A stretch of 64,000 bases of DNA from Spirosoma agri (GTDB taxonomy: Bacteria; Bacteroidota; Bacteroidia; Cytophagales; Spirosomataceae), in contig NZ_JAAGNZ010000002.1 of the NCBI RefSeq assembly GCF_010747415.1, positions 124,001-188,000 on the forward strand, given 5' to 3'. Below, one piece after another: positions 25,281 to 33,448 of this stretch. A program made the position numbers and the translations under genes. The notes below the pieces were generated by a model. It searched no databases. It saw nothing but the letters and a program-made list of their open reading frames with translations, and was not told the origin of the DNA. Within the stretch, counting starts at the first letter, position 1; each line of letters starts with the position of its first letter.

Positions 25281-27164
25281 ATGGCGACTGCTTCAGCTAA
25301 TCCGGCGACCGTAGCCCATGTCGAAGAACATGAGCACCACGAGCCGCAGAGTTTTTGGCGAACATACATTTTTTCGGAAGACCATAAGACCATTGCCAAA
25401 CAATATTTGATCTCGGGTATCATATGGTCAATAATTGGTATTAGTCTGTCGGTTATGTTCCGGCTTCAATTAGGTTTTCCTGCCATGAAGTTAGAGTTCC
25501 TGCGACCTATTCTGGGCGGCTGGATCAACGAGGCAGGTAAGCTTGATCAGGACTTCTACTTGGCCCTGGTGACTATGCACGGCACTATTATGGTGTTCTT
25601 TGTATTGACAGCTGGTTTGAGTGGTACTTTTTCAAACTTTTTGATTCCATTACAGGTCGGTGCGCGTGATATGGCATCGGGTTTTCTAAACATGTTATCC
25701 TACTGGTTCTTCTTTCTGGCCAGTGTTATCATGTTATTCTCGATGTTTATCGAAACGGGTCCTGCTGCTGGCGGTTGGGTAGTTTATCCACCACTCAGTG
25801 CGTTACCACAAGCGCATAAGGGATCTGAACTAGGGATGACGCTTTGGTTGGTGAGTATGGCAATGTTCATTGTGTCTCAACTACTAGGTGGTATCAACTA
25901 TATTACGACGGTTATCAACCTACGGACTCGTGGTATGTCATTCAGCAAATTACCGCTGACAATTTGGGCTTTCTTCCTGACGGCGATTCTTGGTTTGATC
26001 TCTTTCCCAGTACTACTCTCGGCAGCGTTGTTGCTCATTTTTGACCGTAGCTTCGGAACAAGCTTTTACTTGTCTGAAATTTATATCAAAGGTGAAGCAT
26101 TGCCGAATGTGGGTGGTAGTCCTATTTTGTTTCAGCATTTGTTCTGGTTCCTGGGCCACCCTGAAGTATACATTGTATTGCTTCCTGCATTGGGCATGAC
26201 ATCTGAGATCATTGCCACGAACTCACGCAAGCCAATCTTCGGTTACCGTGCTATGATTGCGTCCATGATGGGTATTGCCTTCCTGGCATTCATTGTGTGG
26301 GCGCACCATATGTTCGTGACGGGTATGAACCCATTCCTTGGATCGATATTCATGTTCCTGACGCTGATCATTGCTGTTCCATCGGCAGTAAAAGCGTTCA
26401 ACTACATCACAACGCTATGGCGTGGTAACATTCGGTTTACCCCGGCCATGTTGTTCTCGATTGGTCTGGTGTCGTTCTTTATATCGGGTGGTCTGACCGG
26501 TCTGATTCTAGGAAACGCTGCTCTAGATATTCAATTGCACGATACCTATTTCGTCGTTGCCCACTTCCACTTGGTAATGGGTGCTGCCTCTGCTTTTGGT
26601 TTACTGGCTGGTGTCTACCACTGGTTCCCAAAAATGTTTGGTAAGATGATGGATGAGAAGCTTGGTTACATCCACTTCTGGTTGACGTTCATTGGTATCT
26701 ACCTTGTGTTCTTCCCAATGCACTATATCGGTATTGCAGGTTTCCCTCGCCGGTATTACGCATTTACTAGCTACGATTTCACGAAGAATATCTTTGCTGA
26801 CATGAATAGCTTTATCAGTCTTGCTGCCATTTTCACGTTCACGGCGCAGTGGGTGTTTATCTATAATTTTGTTAATAGCTTGATTAGAGGTAAAGTGGCT
26901 CCACAGAACCCTTGGAAGTCGAATACGTTGGAATGGACAACACCTGTTGTTCCAGGACATGGTAACTGGCCAGGTGAGATTCCAGCCGTTTACCGGTGGC
27001 CTTATGATTATAGCAAACCAGGTGCAAAGGATGACTTCATCCCCCAAAACGTGCCATATTCCCAAACTCCGGAATCTAACCTTCCTCATGAGAATGAGTT
27101 GATTTCACTGGAGAGAGAGATTGAGGCACAAAACCTGAATGATCAGTTCAAGCAACCTCATTGA
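25281..27164 (+). CDS. coxA: Cytochrome c oxidase subunit I
   Basis: This is the catalytic heme-copper subunit, 627 residues, with about 12 spans. A1-family marks are present: GHPEVYIVLLPALG (H293, E295), AHHMFVTGM for two CuB His, a K-channel Lys in AVPSAVKAFNYI, a D-channel Asp in GARDMASGFLN, and HDTYFVVAHFH for heme a3 and heme a ligands. It reduces oxygen to water and pumps protons. The C-terminal 90 residues are soluble and polar (PGHGNWPGEIPAVYRWPYDY). Its last 26 bases overlap ctaA. Confidence 0.98.
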   Translation: MATASANPATVAHVEEHEHHEPQSFWRTYIFSEDHKTIAKQYLISGIIWSIIGISLSVMFRLQLGFPAMKLEFLRPILGGWINEAGKLDQDFYLALVTMHGTIMVFFVLTAGLSGTFSNFLIPLQVGARDMASGFLNMLSYWFFFLASVIMLFSMFIETGPAAGGWVVYPPLSALPQAHKGSELGMTLWLVSMAMFIVSQLLGGINYITTVINLRTRGMSFSKLPLTIWAFFLTAILGLISFPVLLSAALLLIFDRSFGTSFYLSEIYIKGEALPNVGGSPILFQHLFWFLGHPEVYIVLLPALGMTSEIIATNSRKPIFGYRAMIASMMGIAFLAFIVWAHHMFVTGMNPFLGSIFMFLTLIIAVPSAVKAFNYITTLWRGNIRFTPAMLFSIGLVSFFISGGLTGLILGNAALDIQLHDTYFVVAHFHLVMGAASAFGLLAGVYHWFPKMFGKMMDEKLGYIHFWLTFIGIYLVFFPMHYIGIAGFPRRYYAFTSYDFTKNIFADMNSFISLAAIFTFTAQWVFIYNFVNSLIRGKVAPQNPWKSNTLEWTTPVVPGHGNWPGEIPAVYRWPYDYSKPGAKDDFIPQNVPYSQTPESNLPHENELISLEREIEAQNLNDQFKQPH

Positions 27165-28158
27165 TAAAAAAGAACAACGATTCCAGAGTCTTGCTCTTCT
27201 GACGATACTTACCATTTACCTGCTCATTCTTGCGGGGGGTATAGTTAGAGGAACAGGCTCTGGAATGGGTTGTCCTGACTGGCCAAAGTGTTTTGGTCAT
27301 TGGGTTCCTCCGACGGAAGTTTCTCAATTACCACCAAATTACCAGCAGATTTACGGGGCCAAACTGAAAGGCGAAGTTCAGTTTAACGCAGTTAAGACTT
27401 GGATTGAATACGTAAATCGACTACTTGGCGTCTTATCTGGCTTTTTCGTTTTTGCTACCTTATTAGCATCTTATTCGTATATAAGAAAGGATAAAGCTGT
27501 CTTTTTCGGAAGTGTTGCCGCCTTCTTACTCATCGGCGCTAATGGCTGGTTAGGTTCTCGGGTAGTTGCCACGGAACTGGCTCAATACATGATCACATTG
27601 CATCTGTTTCTTGCAGTTCTGGTCGTTTTTTCGTTACTATTCGTCTTTGCCCGCTCAAGCTCTCCTCAAGTCAATAGTCAAGCAACAAAAGATAACGATA
27701 AGACAGTAAACTTCCTTTTGCTTATAACAATGGTTCTGACGCTAAGTCAGGTTCTGTTGGGAACGTTCGTTCGCGAATCGCTTGACGAGGTTGTTAAACG
27801 ACTAGGCTACAGTCAGCGAGAAAGCTGGATTGAGAACCTTGATTGGCAATTTTATGTGCATCGATCATTTTCTTTGGTAGTGCTGGCTTTACAGCTTGTC
27901 ACTATTTATCAGCTTCGTCGAGTAAATAGAAATGAGCAGTTGTCAGCTATTGCCACTTGGCTTGTAGCCTTTGTCGTTGCAGAGATTGCTACAGGAGTTA
28001 TCATGGCCTATCTGGGAGTTCCAGCGTTGGCTCAGCCAATTCATTTATTATTAGCGATAGTAATTGTTGGTTTGCAGTTTGTTGCATGGTTGAAGTTGAC
28101 GCCGGGATTAATTCAGACAAAGAGAATTAGTCAGTCGGCACAGGTATTTAACGCTTAA
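27139..28158 (+). CDS. ctaA: Heme A synthase (COX15/CtaA)
   Basis: It oxidises the C8 methyl of heme O to give heme A for the oxidase encoded beside it. The 339-residue protein has about eight spans in two similar halves and the N-terminal signature GGIVRGTGSGMGCPDWPKC. His residues for the two hemes are H155 (LHLFLAV), H241 (VHRSFSL) and H302 (PIHLLLAI). The first site, normally EYxHR, reads EYVNR (N93 in place of His). The ATG at 27139 lies inside the coxA end (26-base overlap), which points to translational coupling. Confidence 0.94.
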   Translation: MISSSNLIDKKEQRFQSLALLTILTIYLLILAGGIVRGTGSGMGCPDWPKCFGHWVPPTEVSQLPPNYQQIYGAKLKGEVQFNAVKTWIEYVNRLLGVLSGFFVFATLLASYSYIRKDKAVFFGSVAAFLLIGANGWLGSRVVATELAQYMITLHLFLAVLVVFSLLFVFARSSSPQVNSQATKDNDKTVNFLLLITMVLTLSQVLLGTFVRESLDEVVKRLGYSQRESWIENLDWQFYVHRSFSLVVLALQLVTIYQLRRVNRNEQLSAIATWLVAFVVAEIATGVIMAYLGVPALAQPIHLLLAIVIVGLQFVAWLKLTPGLIQTKRISQSAQVFNA

Positions 28159-28159
28159 C

Positions 28160-29038
28160 ATGGAAAAAACCATTGCCACCAGCGTCGTAAACGCGAAGGT
28201 CAAGGCATATATTGAATTAATTAAGCTCAAGCTCACGCTGGCAGTCGTTTTCTCCGGTGTGTTTGGTTACTGCTTGGCTGCTGACAGGGTAGAGTGGTGG
28301 AAAATTGCTGTGTTGGTAATTGCTTCCATTGCTATAACTGGCGCTGCTAACATTATTAACCAGATCATAGAGAAAGACTCCGATAAGGTAATGAAACGGA
28401 CAGCCGTCCGGCCATTGCCTACGGGTCGCCTGTCCGTAAACGAAGCGGCTGTTTTTGCATTTATCTTGTTCAGCATAGGCTGCTATTTGTACGTTGAAGT
28501 GTTTAACATCCGTGCTGCTGCCTTGGCAGTTCTGTCGCTTCTATTGTATGGGTTTGTTTACACTCCTCTTAAGCGGAAGGGTCAAATAGCGGTATTTGTT
28601 GGCGCGTTACCGGGGGCATTTCCGCCCATGATTGGCTGGGTAGCAGCTACGAATCATTTTGGTTGGGCTCCAGGAATTTTATTTGCCATCCAGTTTTTCT
28701 GGCAGTTTCCTCACTTCTGGGCGATTGGTTGGCTAGCATTCGATGAATACAAAAAGGCAGGTATTCAAATGATGCCGGGGAGTGGTAAAAATGCTGATAC
28801 GGCGTTCCGGATAATGATTTATACCTTATTTCTGGTTCCTGTGGGTTGGCTTCCCTATCTGCTGGGAATGACCGGAATTAATTCGGCATTGGTCGCCATG
28901 ATTGGCGGAATCTTGTTCCTGGCACAAACGTTTCACTTAATGAGGACCTGTACGGATAAAGCGGCTTTACAAATGATGTTTGGCTCGCTGCTGTACTTAC
29001 CAGTTGTACAGATTGTTTACCTGTTAGACAAAGTTTAA
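28160..29038 (+). CDS. ctaB: Protoheme IX farnesyltransferase (heme O synthase)
   Basis: This UbiA-family prenyltransferase adds a farnesyl group to heme B to make heme O, the substrate of CtaA. The 292-residue protein has about nine spans. The first Asp-rich motif is NIINQIIEKDSDKVMKRT (residues about 65-82), and the conserved YTPLKRKG and GALPGAFPPMIGW segments follow. The second Asp motif position is FDEYKKAG. One base separates it from ctaA, and coxC follows after 6 bases. Confidence 0.95.
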   Translation: MEKTIATSVVNAKVKAYIELIKLKLTLAVVFSGVFGYCLAADRVEWWKIAVLVIASIAITGAANIINQIIEKDSDKVMKRTAVRPLPTGRLSVNEAAVFAFILFSIGCYLYVEVFNIRAAALAVLSLLLYGFVYTPLKRKGQIAVFVGALPGAFPPMIGWVAATNHFGWAPGILFAIQFFWQFPHFWAIGWLAFDEYKKAGIQMMPGSGKNADTAFRIMIYTLFLVPVGWLPYLLGMTGINSALVAMIGGILFLAQTFHLMRTCTDKAALQMMFGSLLYLPVVQIVYLLDKV

Positions 29039-29044
29039 GGAACC

Positions 29045-29635
29045 ATGAGTGAATTAGTAAATGACATAAAATTTGTTGAGGAGCCGGAAGAAACGCTCTC
29101 GATGAACCCCAAGAAATTTATTCTTTGGCTGTTCATCGTCAGTATTATTATGCTCTTTGCCGCCATGACCAGTGCGTATCTGGTTCGGAGAGCCGAAGGA
29201 AACTGGATGGAATATACGATACCGTCCGTCTTTTCGTACAGTTCAATTGTTCTGGTCGCGAGTAGTCTGACAATGCACTGGGCTTATCTAGCTGCAAAAA
29301 AAGATAACTTCGGCAGTCTGAAGATAGCGATAACTATTACTTTTGCACTTGGAATCGCCTTTTTGTATATGCAGTTCCAGGGTTGGGTTGAGTTAGTCAA
29401 TCAAAATGTGTTTTTCGTTGGCAATCCGGCTGGCTCGTTCATGTATATATTTACAGGCTTGCATGCGTTCCATTTGATTTCGGGCCTGATCGTGTTACTT
29501 TTTTCTTTGGTGGCTGTATTTAGGTTTCGGATTCACGCAAAGAGCTTAAATCAACTGGAAATTGCCGCCGGTTACTGGCATTTTTTAGACATTTTGTGGT
29601 TGTATTTGTTTTTCTTTCTAGTCTATTTTCATTGA
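29045..29635 (+). CDS. Cytochrome c oxidase subunit III, short paralogue
   Basis: This 196-residue protein has five spans: KFILWLFIVSIIMLFAAMTS, SIVLVASSLTMHWAYLAA, AITITFALGIAFLYMQF, FTGLHAFHLISGLIVLLFSL and WHFLDILWLYLFFFLVYF. The GLHAFHLISG and YWHFLDILWLYLF motifs mark subunit III. It lacks the two N-terminal helices of seven-helix forms. A second subunit III gene follows, as is usual in Bacteroidota cox operons. The two proteins may both sit in the oxidase. Confidence 0.9.
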   Translation: MSELVNDIKFVEEPEETLSMNPKKFILWLFIVSIIMLFAAMTSAYLVRRAEGNWMEYTIPSVFSYSSIVLVASSLTMHWAYLAAKKDNFGSLKIAITITFALGIAFLYMQFQGWVELVNQNVFFVGNPAGSFMYIFTGLHAFHLISGLIVLLFSLVAVFRFRIHAKSLNQLEIAAGYWHFLDILWLYLFFFLVYFH

Positions 29636-29651
29636 TAATCTTTCTAGACGC

Positions 29652-30449
29652 ATGGCGGCTACTGTGACGACCGATTCCCCAACGACTGACTCCGGACAAG
29701 TGTTCGACAAAAAAACCTGGATGGGTGGTGTCGAACCCATGAAGATAAGCTACGGTAAGCTGATGATGTGGTTCTTCCTGATCTCAGATACGTTCACGTT
29801 CTCGGCGTTGCTGGTGACGTACGGTCTGATTCGGTATAGCTACCCAGCCTGGGACCCGGCCATTTTTGGTGAAGTATTCAAGTTTTCGAATCTTTATTGG
29901 CCAACCCCGGAAAAGGTTTATAACTCAGTACCGTTTCTGCATGGTATCGATCTGCCCTTGATCTTCGTAGGTATCATGACCTTTATCCTCATTTTCAGTA
30001 GTGTTACAATGGTACTAGCTGTTGAGGCTGGACATCGGATGGACCGGGCTGATGTTGAGAAATATATGTTGTGGACCATTCTGGGCGGGTTTACCTTTTT
30101 GGGAAGTCAGGCCTGGGAGTGGAGTCACTTTATCCATGGTACGGAGACGGGTACAACCATTAGTGAACTGGTTAACGGTCAAACCATTCAACGTACGATC
30201 TTTGGTGCCAATCTGGTCGAAAATCAGTACGGTCCTCCTGCTTTTGCTGACTTGTTCTTTTTCATAACCGGTTTCCACGGAACACACGTATTTAGCGGTG
30301 TCATTCTGAACATCCTGATTTTCTACCGGGCTGCAACGGGTTTATATGATCGTCGTGGACACTACGAAATGGTTGAAAAAGTAGGTCTTTACTGGCACTT
30401 TGTCGATCTTGTTTGGGTATTCGTATTCACCTTCTTTTATCTGGTTTAA
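29652..30449 (+). CDS. coxC: Cytochrome c oxidase subunit III
   Basis: This 265-residue subunit III has five to seven spans, with the motifs MMWFFLISDTFTFSALLVTY, FFFITGFHGTHVFSGVILNI and YWHFVDLVWVFVFTFFYL. It stabilises subunit I and helps proton uptake. A longer periplasmic insert (about residues 140-185, GTETGTTISELVNGQTIQRT) separates the middle helices, a feature of Bacteroidota forms. It is 16 bases after the short paralogue and 12 bases before the subunit IV gene. Confidence 0.93.
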   Translation: MAATVTTDSPTTDSGQVFDKKTWMGGVEPMKISYGKLMMWFFLISDTFTFSALLVTYGLIRYSYPAWDPAIFGEVFKFSNLYWPTPEKVYNSVPFLHGIDLPLIFVGIMTFILIFSSVTMVLAVEAGHRMDRADVEKYMLWTILGGFTFLGSQAWEWSHFIHGTETGTTISELVNGQTIQRTIFGANLVENQYGPPAFADLFFFITGFHGTHVFSGVILNILIFYRAATGLYDRRGHYEMVEKVGLYWHFVDLVWVFVFTFFYLV

Positions 30450-30461
30450 TCACCTTTCACC

Positions 30462-30785
30462 ATGTCTGATCATACACACGGAACCCATGAAGTTGGCGAG
30501 ATCCCACCAGCGGATACGGGTGTTATCTGGAGAACCTTCTGGATACTTCTAGCCATTACTGCCGTCGAATTTACACTGGCTTATTTTATGAAAGCTGGCG
30601 GTTTAAGAACATCCATCTTCGTTATCATGACGTTGATAAAAGCGTTCTATATCGTTGGTGAGTTCATGCACCTTAAGCACGAGGTAAAAAGCCTTATCTG
30701 GGCCATCGTTGTTCCCGTAATTTTTATTGTGTGGTTACTTATTGCCCTATTGACCGAAGGCGGTTCAATTTTTGAATTACGTTAA
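30462..30785 (+). CDS. Cytochrome c oxidase subunit IV family protein
   Basis: This 107-residue protein has three spans (VIWRTFWILLAITAVEFTLA, SIFVIMTLIKAFYIVGEFMH, LIWAIVVPVIFIVWLLIALL). The motif KAFYIVGEFMHLKHE is the CtaF/COX IV prokaryotic family mark. The N-terminus is His-rich (SDHTHGTHE), possibly metal-binding. It is a small structural oxidase subunit. Only three bases separate it from the Sco gene. Confidence 0.88.
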   Translation: MSDHTHGTHEVGEIPPADTGVIWRTFWILLAITAVEFTLAYFMKAGGLRTSIFVIMTLIKAFYIVGEFMHLKHEVKSLIWAIVVPVIFIVWLLIALLTEGGSIFELR

Positions 30786-30788
30786 GGT

Positions 30789-31499
30789 ATGACGGCCACT
30801 CGAAAAGCCGGGATCCTGCTTGCTACGCTGCTGATCCCGGCTTTATTTTATGTATTCCTGCGGTTCGGTACAGAAAATCACTATACCCTTCCGCGTTATC
30901 TCCCCAAGATTGATTCGGTGAAAGGTGAGCCCTTGATGGGTAAAGTAACGCTGGCCGATGGACAGGTGATCACCGATACCATTTACAATCGCATTCCCCC
31001 GTTTAAGTTAATCGACCAGGACGGCAAAAGTATAGATCAGTCAGTTGTAAAGGGAAAGATCTACGTTGCTGACTTCTTCTTCACCCGTTGCGGAACGATC
31101 TGCCCCCGAGTTTCGTCACAACTTACCCGAGTTCAGGATATATTCCGGGCTAACCCGAGTATCGCTTTTTTATCCTATACAGTAGATCCTGAACATGACC
31201 GCCCGGAACAGCTGAAAGCGTATGCTCAGAAGTATGAGGCTATCCCAGGAAAATGGTATTTTCTGACTGGCACCAAGGCTGAAATTTACGATTTGGCTAT
31301 GCATGGCTATTATCTCCCGGCAGTTGACAAAGGGGTAAAAGACGCTAGTCCCGACGAAACTTTTATTCACAGCCAAAAGTTGGTATTAGTAGATAAGCAG
31401 GGGATTGTCAGAGGGTTCTACGATGGAACCGACAAAGAAGACGTTGACCGGCTAGTGCTTGAAATTCGTGTATTGCTGGATATATACGGCAAAGAATAA
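30789..31499 (+). CDS. Sco1/SenC-family copper chaperone
   Basis: Sco proteins deliver copper to the CuA site of subunit II or reduce its cysteines. This 236-residue protein has one N-terminal span (AGILLATLLIPALFYVFL). A thioredoxin-like fold follows with copper ligands C101 and C105 (FFTRCGTICPRVSS) and H194 (ETFIHSQKLVLV), plus the YTVDPEHDRPEQL loop. It is placed right after the oxidase subunits it should serve. Confidence 0.94.
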   Translation: MTATRKAGILLATLLIPALFYVFLRFGTENHYTLPRYLPKIDSVKGEPLMGKVTLADGQVITDTIYNRIPPFKLIDQDGKSIDQSVVKGKIYVADFFFTRCGTICPRVSSQLTRVQDIFRANPSIAFLSYTVDPEHDRPEQLKAYAQKYEAIPGKWYFLTGTKAEIYDLAMHGYYLPAVDKGVKDASPDETFIHSQKLVLVDKQGIVRGFYDGTDKEDVDRLVLEIRVLLDIYGKE

Positions 31500-31510
31500 C
31501 TACTCTGATT

Positions 31511-32053
31511 ATGGAAACGCTGCAACCTGTACAGGAACGAAAGGCTAACCGCGTTATCAATATATTGTCGCTGGCCATTCCGTTAGCTGTTGCCACTCTG
31601 TTAGGCATTCGGCAAAAGGTAAACCTCGGCGAGTGGACAACGTATCTGCCGCACATCAACGGCGCTATTAACTCAATAACGTCGGTACTGTTACTTACTG
31701 GTTTCTACTTCATTCGGCAGAAAAACGTCGAAGCGCACAAGCGGACGATGTTGATGGCATTTGCCCTTGGTACTGTGTTTCTGGTTAGTTACGTGTTGTA
31801 TCACTTGACGAATGAATCGACGCCATTTGGTGGGCAGGGGTTGATCAGACCAGTCTATTATTTTTTGCTGGTTTCGCACATCGTGTTGTCAGTAGTTGTT
31901 GTCTGGTTTGTTTTGCGGGCGGTTTATTTTGCGCTTAGTGGGCAAATTATAAAGCACAAGCAAGCCGTTAAATACGCTTTTCCAATCTGGTTGTACGTTA
32001 GTACTACGGGCGTAATCGTTTATCTGATGATTAGACCGTATTACATCCATTAG
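31511..32053 (+). CDS. DUF420 membrane protein, probable oxidase assembly factor
   Basis: This 180-residue protein has about five spans (IINILSLAIPLAVATLLGI, ITSVLLLTGFYFIRQKNVEAH, MLMAFALGTVFLVSYVLYHL, LVSHIVLSVVVVWFVLRAV and YVSTTGVIVYLMI). Conserved His residues in KNVEAHKRTM, YHLTNES and SHIVLS may bind metal or heme. The family includes the YozB/CtaM group that Firmicutes need to mature aa3 oxidase. Its place right after the Sco gene fits the same job here, but that is inference. Confidence 0.8.
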   Translation: METLQPVQERKANRVINILSLAIPLAVATLLGIRQKVNLGEWTTYLPHINGAINSITSVLLLTGFYFIRQKNVEAHKRTMLMAFALGTVFLVSYVLYHLTNESTPFGGQGLIRPVYYFLLVSHIVLSVVVVWFVLRAVYFALSGQIIKHKQAVKYAFPIWLYVSTTGVIVYLMIRPYYIH

Positions 32054-32066
32054 CTAAACAAATGTT

Positions 32067-32348
32067 ATGAAAAGCTGGAGAGTAATTTTAATCCTGGTTA
32101 TGCTGGTAGTTGCGGTTCCGGACTTGATGGCGCAGTGTGCCATGTGTCGTGGAACGGTCGAGAGTACAGTCAGTAATGGCCGTAGTGTCATCGCATCGGA
32201 ATTGAATTTTGGCATTTTGTATTTATTAGTGGTGCCTTACCTCATTGTCGCGTCTATCGGCTATCTATGGTATAGAAATAGTAAGCAGGAGCATGAAAGA
32301 CGTCTCGAAATTACAGGCCGTGTTAAACGGGCTTTGTCCCAGATGTAG
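32067..32348 (+). CDS. Small membrane protein with a CxxC motif, unknown
   Basis: This 93-residue protein has a signal-like helix (VILILVMLVVAVPDLMAQ), then CAMCRGTVESTV, a second span (FGILYLLVVPYLIVASIGYLW) and a basic tail. The CxxC comes just after the predicted cleavage site, so it should face the periplasm and could handle copper or disulfides. Being inside an oxidase operon suggests an assembly role. I do not recognise a named family. The next gene starts 56 bases before its end. Confidence 0.7.
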   Translation: MKSWRVILILVMLVVAVPDLMAQCAMCRGTVESTVSNGRSVIASELNFGILYLLVVPYLIVASIGYLWYRNSKQEHERRLEITGRVKRALSQM

Positions 32349-32670
32349 ACAGGGCAAACTGTTCACCAAGCCCTTTTATTCGCCAAAAGGTTTTGATGAG
32401 ATGTATGAGCACTGTCCGCATTGCGGATTGCGTTACGAAGTTGAACCAGGCTATTTTGTCGGTGCGATGTATGTAAGCTACGCTATATCAGGTGGGTTTG
32501 CTTTAGTCATAGGCTTCCTGCTATTTTACTTGGCGGGCGACCCTGAAGGATGGGTTTATGCGGCTGTCGTAGCGCCTGTTATGGTCTTGATCGCACCTAT
32601 AAATTTTCGAATATCACGCGTTATCTGGCTCCATTATGTAGCTGGCATCAAACATGTAAAAGGGCTTTAA
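32293..32670 (+). CDS. DUF983 family protein
   Basis: This 125-residue protein starts with two zinc-ribbon-like pairs (CPRCRQG and CPHCGLRYEV). FVGAMYVSYAISGGFALVIG, two further spans and the C-terminal IHKHVKGL-like end follow. DUF983 proteins are commonly found in oxidase gene groups. An earlier start at 32245 is in frame, but MKDVSKLQAVLNG at 32293 fits the family better. It overlaps the previous gene by 56 bases. Its TAA stop (32668-32670) lies in the loop of the operon terminator. Confidence 0.85.
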   Translation: MKDVSKLQAVLNGLCPRCRQGKLFTKPFYSPKGFDEMYEHCPHCGLRYEVEPGYFVGAMYVSYAISGGFALVIGFLLFYLAGDPEGWVYAAVVAPVMVLIAPINFRISRVIWLHYVAGIKHVKGL

Positions 32671-32686
32671 TAAGCCCTTTTTTTTT
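32658..32686 (+). terminator. Terminator of the act-cox operon
   Basis: AAAAGGGCTT (32658-32667), loop TAAT, AAGCCCTTTT (32672-32681), then more T. The loop contains the stop codon of the last gene, so a terminating ribosome would hinder the fold. The following gap to 32836 holds no gene or clear promoter. Confidence 0.9.
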
Positions 32687-32836
32687 GCTCCGATCATAAA
32701 CCATTATAAAATAATAAGTCGCCTTCGGGCTACACCGGTGGGAGATAGAGGAAAACGCGCAAAAATGAATTATTTTTTCGTGTTCATGCAACCTGCTCTA
32801 TCGTTTATTACATCTTGTCCACGAACCTAAACAAGT

Positions 32837-33448
32837 ATGCTTCGACTTATACCGTTTTTTACGACTGAATCGCAGTTGATTGCTGCGTTGAAGCGGGGCG
32901 AAAGCCGCGCTCACAAGGTCGTTTACGAACGGTTTTCGGGCAAAATGCTGACTGTATGTACTCGTTATTGCGCCAATCGGGACGATGCCGAAGAAGTAAT
33001 GCTTGACGGATTTATGCGGCTTTTTGACAAAATTGAACAGTTTCGGGAAGATGGCAGCTTTGAGGGATGGATACGGCGAATCATGGTAACTGAATCGCTC
33101 ATGTTTCTCCGGAAAAACAAACAGTGGCGGCAGGAGATACCCCTTGAGGACGCAGCGGTTGAACCCGATTATGTGTGGGCAGATACAGCCATAAACGAAA
33201 ACGATTTGCTTCGGTTAGTCAATCAACTACCCGATGGCTATCGGACAATATTCAATTTGTATGCCATTGAAGGATACGCCCACGCTGAAATAGCGACGAT
33301 GCTGGATATTTCGGAAGGAACGTCGAAGTCACAATTAAGCCGGGCCAGAGCGATTCTCCAAGTTAGTTTAAAGAAAATGGAACAGGAACCGGGACGCCGG
33401 GACCAGACCGGAAACTATGAAAAAACAAACCGAAAGACAGCCAATTGA
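32837..33448 (+). CDS. ECF RNA polymerase sigma factor
   Basis: At 203 aa this is a full-length ECF factor. Region 2 runs from about residue 25 to 95 (VYERFSGKMLTVCTRYCANR, DDAEEVMLDGFMRLFDKI, FEGWIRRIMVTESLMFLRKN). Region 4 runs from about residue 130 (LPDGYRTIFNLYAIEGYAH, IATMLDISEGTSKSQLSRAR). The next gene overlaps it by 32 bases and encodes a membrane protein likely to control it. Such sets in Bacteroidota often answer to envelope stress. Unlike the broken sigma gene at 7.3-7.8 kb, no stops interrupt it. Confidence 0.93.
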   Translation: MLRLIPFFTTESQLIAALKRGESRAHKVVYERFSGKMLTVCTRYCANRDDAEEVMLDGFMRLFDKIEQFREDGSFEGWIRRIMVTESLMFLRKNKQWRQEIPLEDAAVEPDYVWADTAINENDLLRLVNQLPDGYRTIFNLYAIEGYAHAEIATMLDISEGTSKSQLSRARAILQVSLKKMEQEPGRRDQTGNYEKTNRKTAN

